From Thiomicrospira sp. WB1 (GTDB lineage Bacteria > Pseudomonadota > Gammaproteobacteria > Thiomicrospirales > Thiomicrospiraceae), in the NCBI RefSeq assembly GCF_001507535.1, contig NZ_LQBN01000003.1, forward strand, positions 1 to 64,000: 64,000 nucleotides of DNA, read 5' to 3'. Position 1 is the stretch's first letter; each line of letters starts with the position of its first letter. The notes beneath the pieces were generated by a model. The model was not told the DNA's origin and made no database searches. It saw only the letters and a program-made list of their open reading frames with translations. Positions 16,032 through 25,330 of the stretch are shown piece after piece. The position numbers and the translations under genes are program-made.

Positions 16032-17936
16032 TTAGCCGCGGCCTCGTTCGGGGTAGCGAAAGCGCAGGTATTTTTGTGCGTGGTTTAATACCTGAAAGGC
16101 TTCCTTGAGATTGTGACGGTCGTGATCCGAAATGTATTCGGGTTCGATGGAGTTGTCGGCGGTATGGTTGTGCTTGATGTCATCGGCCTGATGACGCAAA
16201 CGCACCAAAGCCATGAATTCGAGTGCGTAGCGCAAACGGTCGGTCTGTCCGATCGAGAGGATATTGGCTTCATCGATGTCATCCAGTCGTTCAAACGGGT
16301 TTTGTGCCTGTGACCCCACGCTCAGCGCATGCACACGGATCACATCGTTCATGGGCGCCACGCCGCGGCGTTTGATGTTGATGGAATTGTTGTGCTTGCC
16401 ATCCTTTTCCATCACGAAATTGCGAAAGACGCCCAATGGCGGGGTACGGTTGAGTGCATTGCGCGCGAGGGCCGCCAGAAATTTCGGGTTTTTGGGTGCC
16501 TGAGTGGTGATCAGGTCCTGCAGTGCTTCGACGAAACGCTCCTCCCCATACACCGCATCCAGGTCAAAGAAAATCGAGCTGTGCAGCAACCGCTCCGGGT
16601 CGGGTTCCGCGATCCACTCTGTGAAGTATTGCTTCCACTGGGCCAGGGGTTGGCGCCATTGGGGGTTGGTGGCCATGATGCCGCCTTTACAGTAGGGGTA
16701 GCCGCAGGCATCCAACCCGTCGCTGACACGTTGTGCCAGCGCTTTAAAATAAACATCGTGCTGCGCCGGGTCGAAGCTGTCGTGCAAGACCAGAGCATTG
16801 TCCTGGTCGGTGGTAATGGACTGGTCATTGCGCGCCAGCGAGCCGTGCACCATAAAACAATACGGCACAGGCGGTGGTCCCAGTTCCGCCTCGGCCAGCT
16901 CCACCAGCCGTCGCATCAGGCTGCGGCCAATGCTGGACATGGCGTTGCCGATCATCTGAGAGGTGGCTCCCTCATCCACCAGGCGCAAGAAGGCTGCCTG
17001 GATGTTGGGCTTGAGGCGCTCGAGCCCACGTGCGCTGGTCTGCTTCAGGATGTTGCTCATCAAGTGCAGACTGCTGTCGGTTTCGTAGCGCACAATGTCC
17101 GAAAGAGACACCAGACCGACCGGGCGACGTCGGTGCAGCACAGGCAGGCTCTGAATGTTGTTGCGCAACATGATCAACATGGCTTCATAGATGGATTCAT
17201 CCGACTGAATGGTGTGAAGCCCTTCATCTGTGATTTGCGTCAGAGGTGTTTGTGCGGGCAGGCCCTGGGCGAGGACGCGTTCGCGCAAATCCAGATCGGT
17301 GATCATATCGCTCAGTCGCCATTGTTGGCCGTCAAGATCACTGAAAACCCGGTCCGAATCCGAGTGGTCAGGCGGGGCGAGTACCAGCAGAGAGGACACT
17401 TCCTGTTCGGTCATCAAACGGGCTGCTTCCTGGACACTCGCGGAGGCCTCGATCATCACCGGTAATCGTGTGATCAGACGGCGAACGGGGGTGAACATCA
17501 TGTCGTTGCCGCGTGCGCTTTGTTCCACCGTGCTTTTCAGGCGCGAGCCCCAGAGCCCGACAAAGTCGGCAAAATTTTCGTCTTGGTCGCACAGGCGGTC
17601 GAACACGGCGGCGGGAATGAGGTAGATCAGTGTGTCTTCAATGGCCGTGACTGGCGAGCGTACGCGCCGGTTGAGCAGCAGGCCAACGTGGCCAAAGATG
17701 TCGCCTTCATCGAGACGGTTGTAAAGCTCGCCATTTCGTAAATAGACCTCGACGGCGCCACTGCGGATATAAAAGAGATAGTGGATGGGGTCGCCGAATT
17801 CGACGATGGGCGCCCCCGCTTGATAGTAGGCAATTTCCACCGATGTGGCGATGTCATTGAGCAGAGCATCGCTGAGATCCCGAAACGGCGGGTAAGCGCT
17901 GATGTGGTCACGGATTTCTTTGATTTCAGCTTCCAT
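16032..17936 (-). CDS. Cyclic-nucleotide-binding, CBS and DUF294 nucleotidyltransferase protein
   Basis: About 634 residues. Domains in order: cNMP-binding beta-barrel (about 15-130, with FGDPIHYLFYIRSGAVEVYL and DEGDIFGHVGLL), two CBS domains (about 165-300, ending PVLHRRRPVGLVSLSDIV), then a nucleotidyltransferase-like domain with MVHGSLARNDQSITTDQDNAL near 360-385 and a C-terminal helical DUF294 domain. The GSxxR...TDQD motif keeps the acidic metal ligands. Similar proteins may be uridylyltransferase-like regulators; the target is unknown. ATG 17936 (MEAEIK) is chosen because GGGAG precedes it; the frame is open 26 codons further up. Cotranscribed with the DEDDh exonuclease. Confidence 0.85.
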   Translation of the reverse strand: MEAEIKEIRDHISAYPPFRDLSDALLNDIATSVEIAYYQAGAPIVEFGDPIHYLFYIRSGAVEVYLRNGELYNRLDEGDIFGHVGLLLNRRVRSPVTAIEDTLIYLIPAAVFDRLCDQDENFADFVGLWGSRLKSTVEQSARGNDMMFTPVRRLITRLPVMIEASASVQEAARLMTEQEVSSLLVLAPPDHSDSDRVFSDLDGQQWRLSDMITDLDLRERVLAQGLPAQTPLTQITDEGLHTIQSDESIYEAMLIMLRNNIQSLPVLHRRRPVGLVSLSDIVRYETDSSLHLMSNILKQTSARGLERLKPNIQAAFLRLVDEGATSQMIGNAMSSIGRSLMRRLVELAEAELGPPPVPYCFMVHGSLARNDQSITTDQDNALVLHDSFDPAQHDVYFKALAQRVSDGLDACGYPYCKGGIMATNPQWRQPLAQWKQYFTEWIAEPDPERLLHSSIFFDLDAVYGEERFVEALQDLITTQAPKNPKFLAALARNALNRTPPLGVFRNFVMEKDGKHNNSINIKRRGVAPMNDVIRVHALSVGSQAQNPFERLDDIDEANILSIGQTDRLRYALEFMALVRLRHQADDIKHNHTADNSIEPEYISDHDRHNLKEAFQVLNHAQKYLRFRYPERGRG

Positions 17937-18076
17937 TCGCGCTCCCTGGTCGGTTTGAAGACACGGTCCATAAAGAGTGCCGTCAACGCCTTTACAACCA
18001 TCCCGATTATACAATTCAACGCTGCGTTTTCGAGCTTATTCCGGCCCCAATCTTTTTGGCATGGCATCCGTCGGAA

Positions 18077-18523
18077 TCAGAAGATAAAAGGCATCAGCTT
18101 GTGCGTGCGCTGCTGGTAGTCCGGGTAGTCGGCAAAGCGTTCTTTCAGGAGGGCTTCTTCGTAATGCAGTTTGAGTAACAGATCGAGCAAAAGCAAACTC
18201 AGCAGTGCCCAGCGCAAAGGCGTGGGCGCGACAATCACCAGAGGCGTGAAAAACAGCAGGATGGAGGTGTACATGGGGTGGCGTAGCCAGCGGTAAGGCC
18301 CGGCCTGCACCAGCTTAGAATCCGGACGCGGATCGGGAATGATGTTGAAGTGTCCCAGGTGCATGGTCTGCACTGCCCAAAGCCCCAGCCCGATGCCAAG
18401 GATCTGGAAGATGAATTCCCATCCTGAATGGATCCAAGGGCCGGTCAGCAGCAGTCCCCCCATCGTGGCAAATTGAACGCCCACCAGCGTGTAGGAGATG
18501 AGAGGGTGCTTTAAATGACGCAT
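18077..18523 (-). CDS. ICMT/PEMT-family membrane methyltransferase-like protein
   Basis: A 148-residue protein with four likely spans. The C-terminal half carries the isoprenylcysteine carboxylmethyltransferase/phospholipid methyltransferase signature: GPYRWLRHPMYTSILL near residue 77 (SAM-binding RHP) and HYEEALLKERFADYPDYQQRTHKLMPF at the end (EE...F...Y...T...P). The methyl acceptor in bacteria is usually unknown. It follows the P-type ATPase by 21 bases on the same strand and may be cotranscribed with it. Confidence 0.8.
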   Translation of the reverse strand: MRHLKHPLISYTLVGVQFATMGGLLLTGPWIHSGWEFIFQILGIGLGLWAVQTMHLGHFNIIPDPRPDSKLVQAGPYRWLRHPMYTSILLFFTPLVIVAPTPLRWALLSLLLLDLLLKLHYEEALLKERFADYPDYQQRTHKLMPFIF

Positions 18524-18544
18524 GGTTTCATTCCTTCACATCAC

Positions 18545-21238
18545 TCAGAGCCATTTGAGTCCGGTAATGCGTTTGATGGATGAAAGCACCAGTGTGGGCA
18601 ACGCGCCCATAAACAGCGCCATGGCCAGATGGGCGCTGCTTAAGGCTTCGGTGCCGATGGCCAGATTGCCAAACGGGGTGTAGACCATCAGCAGTGACAG
18701 CGCGGCTGAAAGCGCCACCGCGCCCAGCAGCATGTGGTTGCTGAAAGGGTTGCGTTGAAACAGGGTAGTGAAGGTCCGTGCGTCAAATACATGCACCAGT
18801 TGCCCGAAGATCAGGGTCATGAAAGCAAGCGTCTGGGCGTAGGCGACTGATTCGCCCTGCGAGAGGGCATGGAAAAACATGAAAAAGGTCATCGCACCCA
18901 TCACCAAGCCGCGGGCAATGATTCGGGTGCCCAGATGATCGGCAAAAAAGCTTTCATCCGAGGCGCGGGGCTGGCGTTTCATCACGTCGTCTTCGGCGGC
19001 ATCAAACCCAAGCGCCAGCGCGGGAATGCCATCACTGACCAGGTTGATCCAGAGGATCATCAATGGCGCCAGGGAGAGCATGGGTTCATCGATGATGATC
19101 AGAAACGCAAACAGAATCGCCGAGACTTCGGACACATTGGCCGTCAGAGCCTGGCGGATGAATTTGCGGATATTGTCGTAAATGCGGCGACCTTCGCGCA
19201 CGGCGTTGACGATGGTGGCAAAGTTGTCGTCCAGCAGAATCAGATCGGACGAGTCCTTGGCCACATCAGTGCCGCCCTGACCCATGGCAATGCCGATGTC
19301 GGCTTTGCGCAGGGCGGGGGCATCATTGACCCCGTCGCCGGTCATGGCAATGACATCACCATTGGCCTGCAGCGCCTGGACAATGCGCAGTTTGTGTTCG
19401 GGGGTGACGCGGGCATAGACACTGACCTCGGCGGCGCGATTGATCAGTGCCTCGTCGCTGATCTGATTCAGTTCCGGGCCGGTGATGACATCCGCGGTTT
19501 CGTCTTTGACAATGCCCATCTGCGCGGCGATGGCTTTGGCCGTGACGGCGTGGTCACCGGTGATCATCACCACGCGCACGCCGGCTTTGTGTGCCGAGCG
19601 CACGGCTTTGGTGGCTTCTGGACGCGGTGGGTCAATGATGCCGTGAATGCCGTTGATGATCAGGCTGTGTTCCAGTTGTTCCACCGGCAGATCGATGTCG
19701 GAGGGATTCAGTGGCCGATGGGCCACCGCCAGGGTGCGCAGGGCTTCGCGCCCGAAACCTTCAATCACCTCGTTGATCATGGATTCGTTACTGACCATGT
19801 CCAGATGTTTGTCGCCACAATCGATCGCATCGGCATGGCGGCTGACCACATCGGGCGCCCCTTTGACAATCAGATGAAGCTGGCCGTGTTTGTCTTCGAC
19901 CACCACGCTCATCATTTTGCGCCCGGAATCAAATGGGTGGGTGCGCAGCACTTTAAAGTCGTTCTGCAGGGTGTCGGGGGTGATGCCGGCCTTGGCCGCC
20001 GCGACCACCACCGCGCCTTCGGTGGGCAGGCCCTGAATACGGTACTGACCCGATTCCTCGATTAATTCGGTGTCCGAGCAAAGCACGGAAAAGCTGAGCA
20101 TTTGGGTTAAATGAAAGTGGTGCTCGGGGGTGACAATGTGCCCGGTCGGGTCGATAAAGTCCCCTTTGGGCTCGTAACCCTGGCCGCTGACGTCATAGAT
20201 TTCACCGCTGGCCCAAAGCTTGAGTGTCTGCATCTTGTTCTGGGTGAGGGTGCCGGTTTTGTCGGAACAGATCACCGAGGTGGCTCCCAGCGTTTCCACC
20301 GATGCCAGTTGCTTGGCCAGCGCGTGGCGGTGCATCATCTGTTTGGCGCCAAGCGTGAGCACAATGGTGACCACCGTCGGCATCCCTTCCGGAATGGCTG
20401 CCACCACCAGTGAAATGGTGGTGGTAATCAGCTCCATGGCGGAAAGCCCCTGATAAATGCCCAGTGCCACAATCAGAGCGACGATTACGAACGCCGCCCA
20501 GATCAAGGCGTGTGACAGTTCCTGAATGCGGCGCTGCAGTGGGCTCAGGCGGGATTCGGTGGTTTGCATCAGGTCGGCGATTTTGCCCACCTCGGTCTGC
20601 ATGCCGGTTTCAGTGACCACCGCAATGCCCTGACCCCGGTTGATCGGGGTGCTCATAAAGACCCGGTTGCTCTGGTCACCCAGTGCCAAATCGGCTTCGG
20701 ACAGGGCCTCGGCCTGTTTCTGTGCCAGTTCCGATTCACCGGTCAGCGCGGCCTCGTCGATCTGAAGGCTGTCGGCTTTGATCAGGCGGGCGTCAGCGGG
20801 AATGATGTCGCCATTGGCGAGCTTGATCAGGTCGCCGGGCACCAGCTCGCTGGCCGGGATTTTCTGCCACTCGCCCTCGCGCATGGCCAGACATTTGGGC
20901 GCGGCCATGTTTTTGAGGGCATCAATGGACTTCTGGGCTTTGTATTCCTGCACAAACGAGATCATGGCGTTGATCACAATGATCACGCTGATTGCAATCG
21001 CATCGATGTGGTGGCCAGTCAGGAACGATAGCACGGCGCCCACGGCCAGAATGATCAGCAAGGGGTTTTTGAGTTGGGCCAGAAACAGCATGATCGCTGA
21101 GGTCTGCTCGGCCTGATGCAAGTTGTTGAGGCCATATTCAGCCTGGCGCGATGCCACCTCTTCCGCGGACAGGCCGGTTTCGGCGTGGGTGCCCAATTGT
21201 TTGAGCACACTCGAAGACGACAGTTGATGCCAGTTCAT
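18545..21238 (-). CDS. P-type (P2A, Ca2+-type) cation-transporting ATPase
   Basis: An 897-residue inner-membrane pump. Domains: cation ATPase N-terminal domain (about 1-70), actuator with ALTGES near residue 170, TM4 with VVAAIPEGMPTVVTIVLTLG near 278, phosphorylation site ICSDKTGTLTQNK near 321, nucleotide domain with KGAPDVV, TGD and MTGDGVNDAPALRKADIG near 605, and TM6 with NLVSDGIPALALGFD near 710. PEG in TM4 and NxxxD in TM6 are the single-site Ca2+/Mn2+ arrangement of PMR1/SERCA-like pumps. Ca2+ (or Mn2+) export is therefore most likely, though Na+/K+ pumps share the architecture. A lipoprotein gene lies 23 bases upstream. Confidence 0.88.
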   Translation of the reverse strand: MNWHQLSSSSVLKQLGTHAETGLSAEEVASRQAEYGLNNLHQAEQTSAIMLFLAQLKNPLLIILAVGAVLSFLTGHHIDAIAISVIIVINAMISFVQEYKAQKSIDALKNMAAPKCLAMREGEWQKIPASELVPGDLIKLANGDIIPADARLIKADSLQIDEAALTGESELAQKQAEALSEADLALGDQSNRVFMSTPINRGQGIAVVTETGMQTEVGKIADLMQTTESRLSPLQRRIQELSHALIWAAFVIVALIVALGIYQGLSAMELITTTISLVVAAIPEGMPTVVTIVLTLGAKQMMHRHALAKQLASVETLGATSVICSDKTGTLTQNKMQTLKLWASGEIYDVSGQGYEPKGDFIDPTGHIVTPEHHFHLTQMLSFSVLCSDTELIEESGQYRIQGLPTEGAVVVAAAKAGITPDTLQNDFKVLRTHPFDSGRKMMSVVVEDKHGQLHLIVKGAPDVVSRHADAIDCGDKHLDMVSNESMINEVIEGFGREALRTLAVAHRPLNPSDIDLPVEQLEHSLIINGIHGIIDPPRPEATKAVRSAHKAGVRVVMITGDHAVTAKAIAAQMGIVKDETADVITGPELNQISDEALINRAAEVSVYARVTPEHKLRIVQALQANGDVIAMTGDGVNDAPALRKADIGIAMGQGGTDVAKDSSDLILLDDNFATIVNAVREGRRIYDNIRKFIRQALTANVSEVSAILFAFLIIIDEPMLSLAPLMILWINLVSDGIPALALGFDAAEDDVMKRQPRASDESFFADHLGTRIIARGLVMGAMTFFMFFHALSQGESVAYAQTLAFMTLIFGQLVHVFDARTFTTLFQRNPFSNHMLLGAVALSAALSLLMVYTPFGNLAIGTEALSSAHLAMALFMGALPTLVLSSIKRITGLKWL

Positions 21239-21261
21239 AAACGTCCCTATCTGGATTGGTG

Positions 21262-21786
21262 TCAGTCGGATTGCTGATTGTATGTGGTCAACTGAAACGG
21301 CACCTGAATCTGGTGACCGTCATTGAGTGTGATCAGCACCGTGACTTGCCAGTGCATTTCATCATTGGTGCAAAAGGCCAGCATCAGCGGCCCGGTATAG
21401 TGGCCCGGCGACTGGCGCTGAAGCGGCACCCGGTTGTAGCCCATATACATATTAATGCCCGCCACATCGATTTCCACGGATTTGATGGCGTCATCGGCAA
21501 ACCCTTCCAACCGCGCACTGGCCTCAAGGCTGCGTGCGACCTGAACCGGGCGCGGGCTGAGCGACAGTGTCACACGCTGGTCGGTGATGGGCGCTTGGCC
21601 CGGCACCTGAGCCAGCGACAGCTCTTTGGGTGCCTGCGCGGTGCACACGGATTCGCGCAGTTCACACGACTGCATCATTGGCCAGGCCGTGGCGGTGGGG
21701 GCATCGTTCTGGGAGGAGCAACCACTCAGAAAGCCGAGGGTGACCAGGAGTAACCAGCCAGTTTGGCGCTTGATAAAATCAATCAT
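21262..21786 (-). CDS. Predicted lipoprotein of unknown function
   Basis: From ATG 21786 the 174-residue product has a lipoprotein signal (WLLLVTLGFLSGCSS) with the lipobox LSGC and a probable acylated Cys near residue 22. The mature part contains three further Cys residues (SCELRESVC and AFCTNDEMHW). The region MYMGYNRVPLQRQSPGHYTGPLML looks like the single beta-sandwich domain of FixH-like proteins, but the link is weak. It precedes the P-type ATPase on the same strand by 23 bases, so a role in metal handling is possible. GGGGAC lies before the start; a longer frame begins at 21813. Confidence 0.65.
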   Translation of the reverse strand: MIDFIKRQTGWLLLVTLGFLSGCSSQNDAPTATAWPMMQSCELRESVCTAQAPKELSLAQVPGQAPITDQRVTLSLSPRPVQVARSLEASARLEGFADDAIKSVEIDVAGINMYMGYNRVPLQRQSPGHYTGPLMLAFCTNDEMHWQVTVLITLNDGHQIQVPFQLTTYNQQSD

Positions 21787-21866
21787 ATCGGGTCCCCGGC
21801 ATTGAAAAGGCATGCTCTTATATTAGTGAAACCCCGGCGGGAGTACAAGCCGGAAACCTCTCGCGT

Positions 21867-22703
21867 TTAAAGTGGCTGACAATGCGGGCAAAAATAGCTG
21901 GCGCGCTGGCTGATGACCTGTTTTTCGATCGGTGTCCCGCAATGACGACAGGGCTCGTCCAGACGACCGTAAACAAACAAACGTTGCTCAAAATAACCGG
22001 GCGTGCCGCTGGGCGCGAGGAAATCATTCAGCGTGGTGCCGCCTTGTTCAATCGCCGCCTGCAACACTTCTCGTATGTGGCGGGCCAGTGTTTCGCACTG
22101 GGGTTTGGTGAGCGTGTCGGCGCGTAAAGTGGGGTGAAGGCCGCTCAGAAACAGGGCTTCGTTGGCGTAAATATTGCCCACGCCCACCACAATGTGCGCG
22201 TTCATCAGACAGGTTTTGATGGCGCTTTTGCGGCGTGACAGCGCCTGAAACAGCACGTCGCCGTCAAAGGCCTCACTCAATGGCTCCGGCCCGAGTTTGG
22301 CCAGCAGTGGGTAGGTGTTGGGTGGCTGGTCGGTCCAGAGCCAGGCCCCAAAGCGTCTGGGGTCGTGGTAGCGCAAGCAGGTGCCATCGGTCAGTATCAG
22401 ATCGATGTGGTCATGCTTGCGGGGTGCGGTCTCAGGCGGCGTCAGGCGCAGACTGCCCGACATGCCCAGGTGAATCAACAGCGTGCCCGCCGAGGTGCCA
22501 TCGACTTGCGTCAATGTCAGCAACAGGTATTTGGAGCGACGCTTGACCGATGAAATCACCAGGCCTGGTAAAAAATCGGTCAAATGCGCGGGCACGGGCC
22601 AGCGCAGTGAGGGTTGTCGGACTTTGAACGACCGGATGGTGCGGCCGCGCAGGCTGGGTTCAATGCCTCGGCGGGTGGTTTCGACTTCGGGTAATTCGGG
22701 CAT
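21867..22703 (-). CDS. mutM: Formamidopyrimidine-DNA glycosylase
   Basis: Excises 8-oxoguanine and formamidopyrimidines and nicks the strand. At 278 residues it fits Fpg. The N-terminus MPELPEVETTRRG holds the catalytic Pro2 and Glu3. The H2TH region contains VVGVGNIYANEALFLSGLHP near residue 165, and the C-terminal zinc finger CRHCGTPIEK...CPHC ends the protein. Copy 6 of the palindromic repeat (22558-22569) gives PGLVISS near residues 45-51, just before the conserved RRSKYLLL segment. No neighbour is clearly functionally linked. Confidence 0.96.
   Translation of the reverse strand: MPELPEVETTRRGIEPSLRGRTIRSFKVRQPSLRWPVPAHLTDFLPGLVISSVKRRSKYLLLTLTQVDGTSAGTLLIHLGMSGSLRLTPPETAPRKHDHIDLILTDGTCLRYHDPRRFGAWLWTDQPPNTYPLLAKLGPEPLSEAFDGDVLFQALSRRKSAIKTCLMNAHIVVGVGNIYANEALFLSGLHPTLRADTLTKPQCETLARHIREVLQAAIEQGGTTLNDFLAPSGTPGYFEQRLFVYGRLDEPCRHCGTPIEKQVISQRASYFCPHCQPL
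22558..22569. repeat. Palindromic repeat ACCAGGCCTGGT, copy 6 (in mutM)
   Basis: Perfect copy followed on the plus strand by AAAAAA. Read from the minus strand in the PGLV frame of MutM. Confidence 0.9.
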
Positions 22704-22907
22704 GGGATCAGCTCACAACTGGATCAATCTAAACGCTTCGACAGCGCATTATAAAACGGTGGGGCAAACTGGTGCGAACTTTGCTGCGTCGCTTAACAAG
22801 CGATCCGTCAATCTAAGCTTGCGCCGGGATTGGCCGATACAGAAAGTAGGCCCGGAAAGTCAGGCGAAAGGCTCGTCAACGGCTTTCATCAGACACAAGG
22901 AGGGCGT

Positions 22908-23147
22908 ATGACCACACAACATTATTGTCTTGAAAAAGACGAATGCGGCTATCACATTGTGGGCGCCAAAGGCTCTGTGGCGTTGTTTGCAGGCCTGGAG
23001 GAAGCGTATGAAGCCTTGCAGAATCTGCGCGAACACTGGCCTTTGCCCAGAATGAGTCCCCAGGCCTTTCGTCGTTATCGACGTGAGCTGGCGGGCAAGC
23101 CGCCTTCGGTTGAACCAAGCGCGGTGCCCATGGCCGAGGTCGGCTAG
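22908..23147 (+). CDS. Small hypothetical protein, 79 residues
   Basis: Not recognised. An excellent ribosome site, AAGGAGG (22898-22904), lies at standard distance before ATG 22908. The product begins MTTQHYCLEKDECGYHIVGA and looks like a small alpha/beta domain (YHIVGAKGSVALFAGLEEAYEALQNLREHW) followed by a Pro-rich basic tail. No signal peptide or membrane span. The last four bases overlap the end of the convergent Mo hydroxylase gene. The 204-base region between it and mutM (22704-22907) shows no clear promoter to me. Confidence 0.6.
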   Translation: MTTQHYCLEKDECGYHIVGAKGSVALFAGLEEAYEALQNLREHWPLPRMSPQAFRRYRRELAGKPPSVEPSAVPMAEVG

Positions 23148-25327
23148 ATTTTAATGGGCAAACGTCGAACCGGCTGGCCGGTCAATGACAGAATCGCGCC
23201 AGCCAGCGCAGGCGCAACCGGTGGCAACCCGGGCTCACCATAACCCCCGGGGGCCTGCTCGCTGGCCACAATTTCCACGTCAATGTCCGGGGTCTGCGCC
23301 AGGGTCAGCATCGGATAGTCGTCAAAGTTGCTCTCCTGCACACGGCCCGATTCAAAGTGGATTTCACTTTGTAACGCGGCAGTCAGTCCATAGATCACCG
23401 CACTGCTCACCTGACGTCGCACGATTTCGGGATTGACCACACGTCCACAGTCGATCACACAGTAAACCCGATCCACGACGATTTGCTTGTCTTCCAAATG
23501 GGCTTCGACCACCTGACCGGCCAAACTGCCGAAGCTTTCCACGCAGGCCATGCCGCGCCCGATGCCGTCTGCCGCCGGTTTCTGCCAACCGGAAAGGGCT
23601 TCCAGTTGGTCCAGCACGCCGTGCATGCGGGCGTCGTCTTTGAGCAGTTGACGACGATACGCGAACGGGTCAATCTGCTGGCGGTGTGCCAGTTCGTTAA
23701 CCATGCCCTCCAGAAAGAAGCCGGTAAAGGAGTGACCGACCGATCGCCAGAAACCGATGGGGACAGAAAAGTTTTCGCGGACAGCCTTGAGCGACAGGTT
23801 GGCAATTTGGTAGGCCTGATCGCCCAAACCTTCGGTCATGGCACTGTCGATCATGGTGTCCGATCCACCGGTGAAGTCGGCCATCACCGAGTCGGTGACC
23901 ACTTTGTTGCGCCAGGCAAGCGGGTAGCCGTCGGCATCCAGATCGACATCGAATCGGGCGAGGGCCGCGGGGCGATAAAAATCATGTTGCACGTCTTCTT
24001 CGCGGGACCAGATCAGCTTGACCGGGGCCTGCATTTCGGTCGAAAGCAGGACCGCCTGGGTGACATAGTCCACATAGGCCCGTCGGCCAAAGCCACCGCC
24101 GAGATAGGTGGTGTGCAAAGTGACCTGATCCGGCTGTAACAGACTGGCATCGGCCGCCGCCTGCACTGACTGGGTCTGGTTTTGGGTGGGCGCCCAGACC
24201 TCACAGTGGCTGTCGGTGACATGGGCGGTGGCATTCATGGGTTCCATCGGCGTGTGCGCCAGATACGGGGCGTAGTAGTCTGCCTGAATGGTTTCCGAGA
24301 CTTGCCCGGAGGCCGATTGCGATGATTCGATGACGGTTTCGCCGTCTTTGTTTAATCCGGCCTGAAGTCGGGCTTCGATTTGTGTGTTGTTCAGCTCGGG
24401 CATGGCACCGACACTGAATTGGGGATTGAGCTTTTCCAGTCCTTTTTTGGCCGGCCAGTAACCGTCTGCGACCACGGCAATGGCGCCCGGCAGTTCGACC
24501 ACTGCTTTCACGCCTTTCACCGATTTGGCAGCGGCCTCGTCATACGTCTCAATGTCACCGCCGAATACGGGCGCCTGAGCAAGGGTCGCGGTTAGGAGGC
24601 CGGGCAACTGGACATCTATGCCAAATTGCGCCTGGCCGTTGAGCTTGGCGGGGGTGTCCACCCGAGGCATGGGACGACCAATGTACTGATACTCACTGGG
24701 GTGACGCAAAGGCGGATCGGCTGGCGCTGTTTGTTGCGTCAGAGTGGGCAGCAATTCGGCGAAATCAATCTGGCGATGATTGTGGCGCTCAATGACCCGG
24801 TTTTCGCGTGCGTCACAGTCCTGTGGGGCCACGCCCCATTGCTCGGCGGCGGCCTGACACAGCATCGCACGCAGGGTCGCCCCCACTTTGCTCAGGGGTT
24901 CCCACCAGGCGCGCACGGCGGTACTGCCGCCGGTTAACTGCATGCCGAACATCGGATTGTTGTACATGGGGTCATTCAGCGGCGTTTTCACTTGAATGCG
25001 AGGGTAGTCGGCCCCCATTTCATCCGCCATGATCATGGCCAGCGCCGCCTGCGACCCCTGCCCCATTTCAGAAACGGGCACGATCAGGACCACCTCGTTC
25101 TGCTCGGTCAGTTGCAGCCAGCCCTGAACCGGAAAATTGGATGTTTGCTGCGCGTCCGCGTCAGAAGCCGCGCGGGCTTTGCGTGCAAGAGGCAGCTGAA
25201 AGCCAAACAAAAGGCCGCCCGAGGCAATCAAGCCGGCTCTGAGCAGGGCACGGCGGCTTGGGTTCTCTGGGCCGATTTCTTCGACGGCGTTGGATGGCGT
25301 TGGCTTGGATTGCATCAATGCTTTCAT
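23144..25327 (-). CDS. Molybdenum hydroxylase large subunit (IorB-like aldehyde/isoquinoline oxidoreductase)
   Basis: A 727-residue xanthine-oxidase-family subunit binding molybdopterin cytosine dinucleotide. A twin-arginine-like signal (SRRALLRAGLIASGGLLFGFQL) at residues 24-45 suggests export of the folded complex to the periplasm. The body has GQAALAMIMADEMGAD (near 92), GGFGRRAYVDYVTQAVLL (near 415) and the active-site GYGEPGLPPVAPALAGAI near 695 with the catalytic Glu. The architecture without FAD domain, paired with a separate 2Fe-2S subunit upstream, matches IorAB-type two-subunit enzymes. Substrate (an aldehyde or N-heterocycle) cannot be told. A molybdate uptake locus lies 8 kb away. 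It starts three bases after the small subunit stop. Confidence 0.88.
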   Translation of the reverse strand: MKALMQSKPTPSNAVEEIGPENPSRRALLRAGLIASGGLLFGFQLPLARKARAASDADAQQTSNFPVQGWLQLTEQNEVVLIVPVSEMGQGSQAALAMIMADEMGADYPRIQVKTPLNDPMYNNPMFGMQLTGGSTAVRAWWEPLSKVGATLRAMLCQAAAEQWGVAPQDCDARENRVIERHNHRQIDFAELLPTLTQQTAPADPPLRHPSEYQYIGRPMPRVDTPAKLNGQAQFGIDVQLPGLLTATLAQAPVFGGDIETYDEAAAKSVKGVKAVVELPGAIAVVADGYWPAKKGLEKLNPQFSVGAMPELNNTQIEARLQAGLNKDGETVIESSQSASGQVSETIQADYYAPYLAHTPMEPMNATAHVTDSHCEVWAPTQNQTQSVQAAADASLLQPDQVTLHTTYLGGGFGRRAYVDYVTQAVLLSTEMQAPVKLIWSREEDVQHDFYRPAALARFDVDLDADGYPLAWRNKVVTDSVMADFTGGSDTMIDSAMTEGLGDQAYQIANLSLKAVRENFSVPIGFWRSVGHSFTGFFLEGMVNELAHRQQIDPFAYRRQLLKDDARMHGVLDQLEALSGWQKPAADGIGRGMACVESFGSLAGQVVEAHLEDKQIVVDRVYCVIDCGRVVNPEIVRRQVSSAVIYGLTAALQSEIHFESGRVQESNFDDYPMLTLAQTPDIDVEIVASEQAPGGYGEPGLPPVAPALAGAILSLTGQPVRRLPIKI

Positions 25328-25330
25328 GGG

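Noticed and set aside
18869-20065. Long plus-strand frame (398 codons) opposite the P-type ATPase gene
   Set aside because: His/Gly/Asp-rich nonsense composition typical of an antisense shadow; the ATPase is complete on the other strand.
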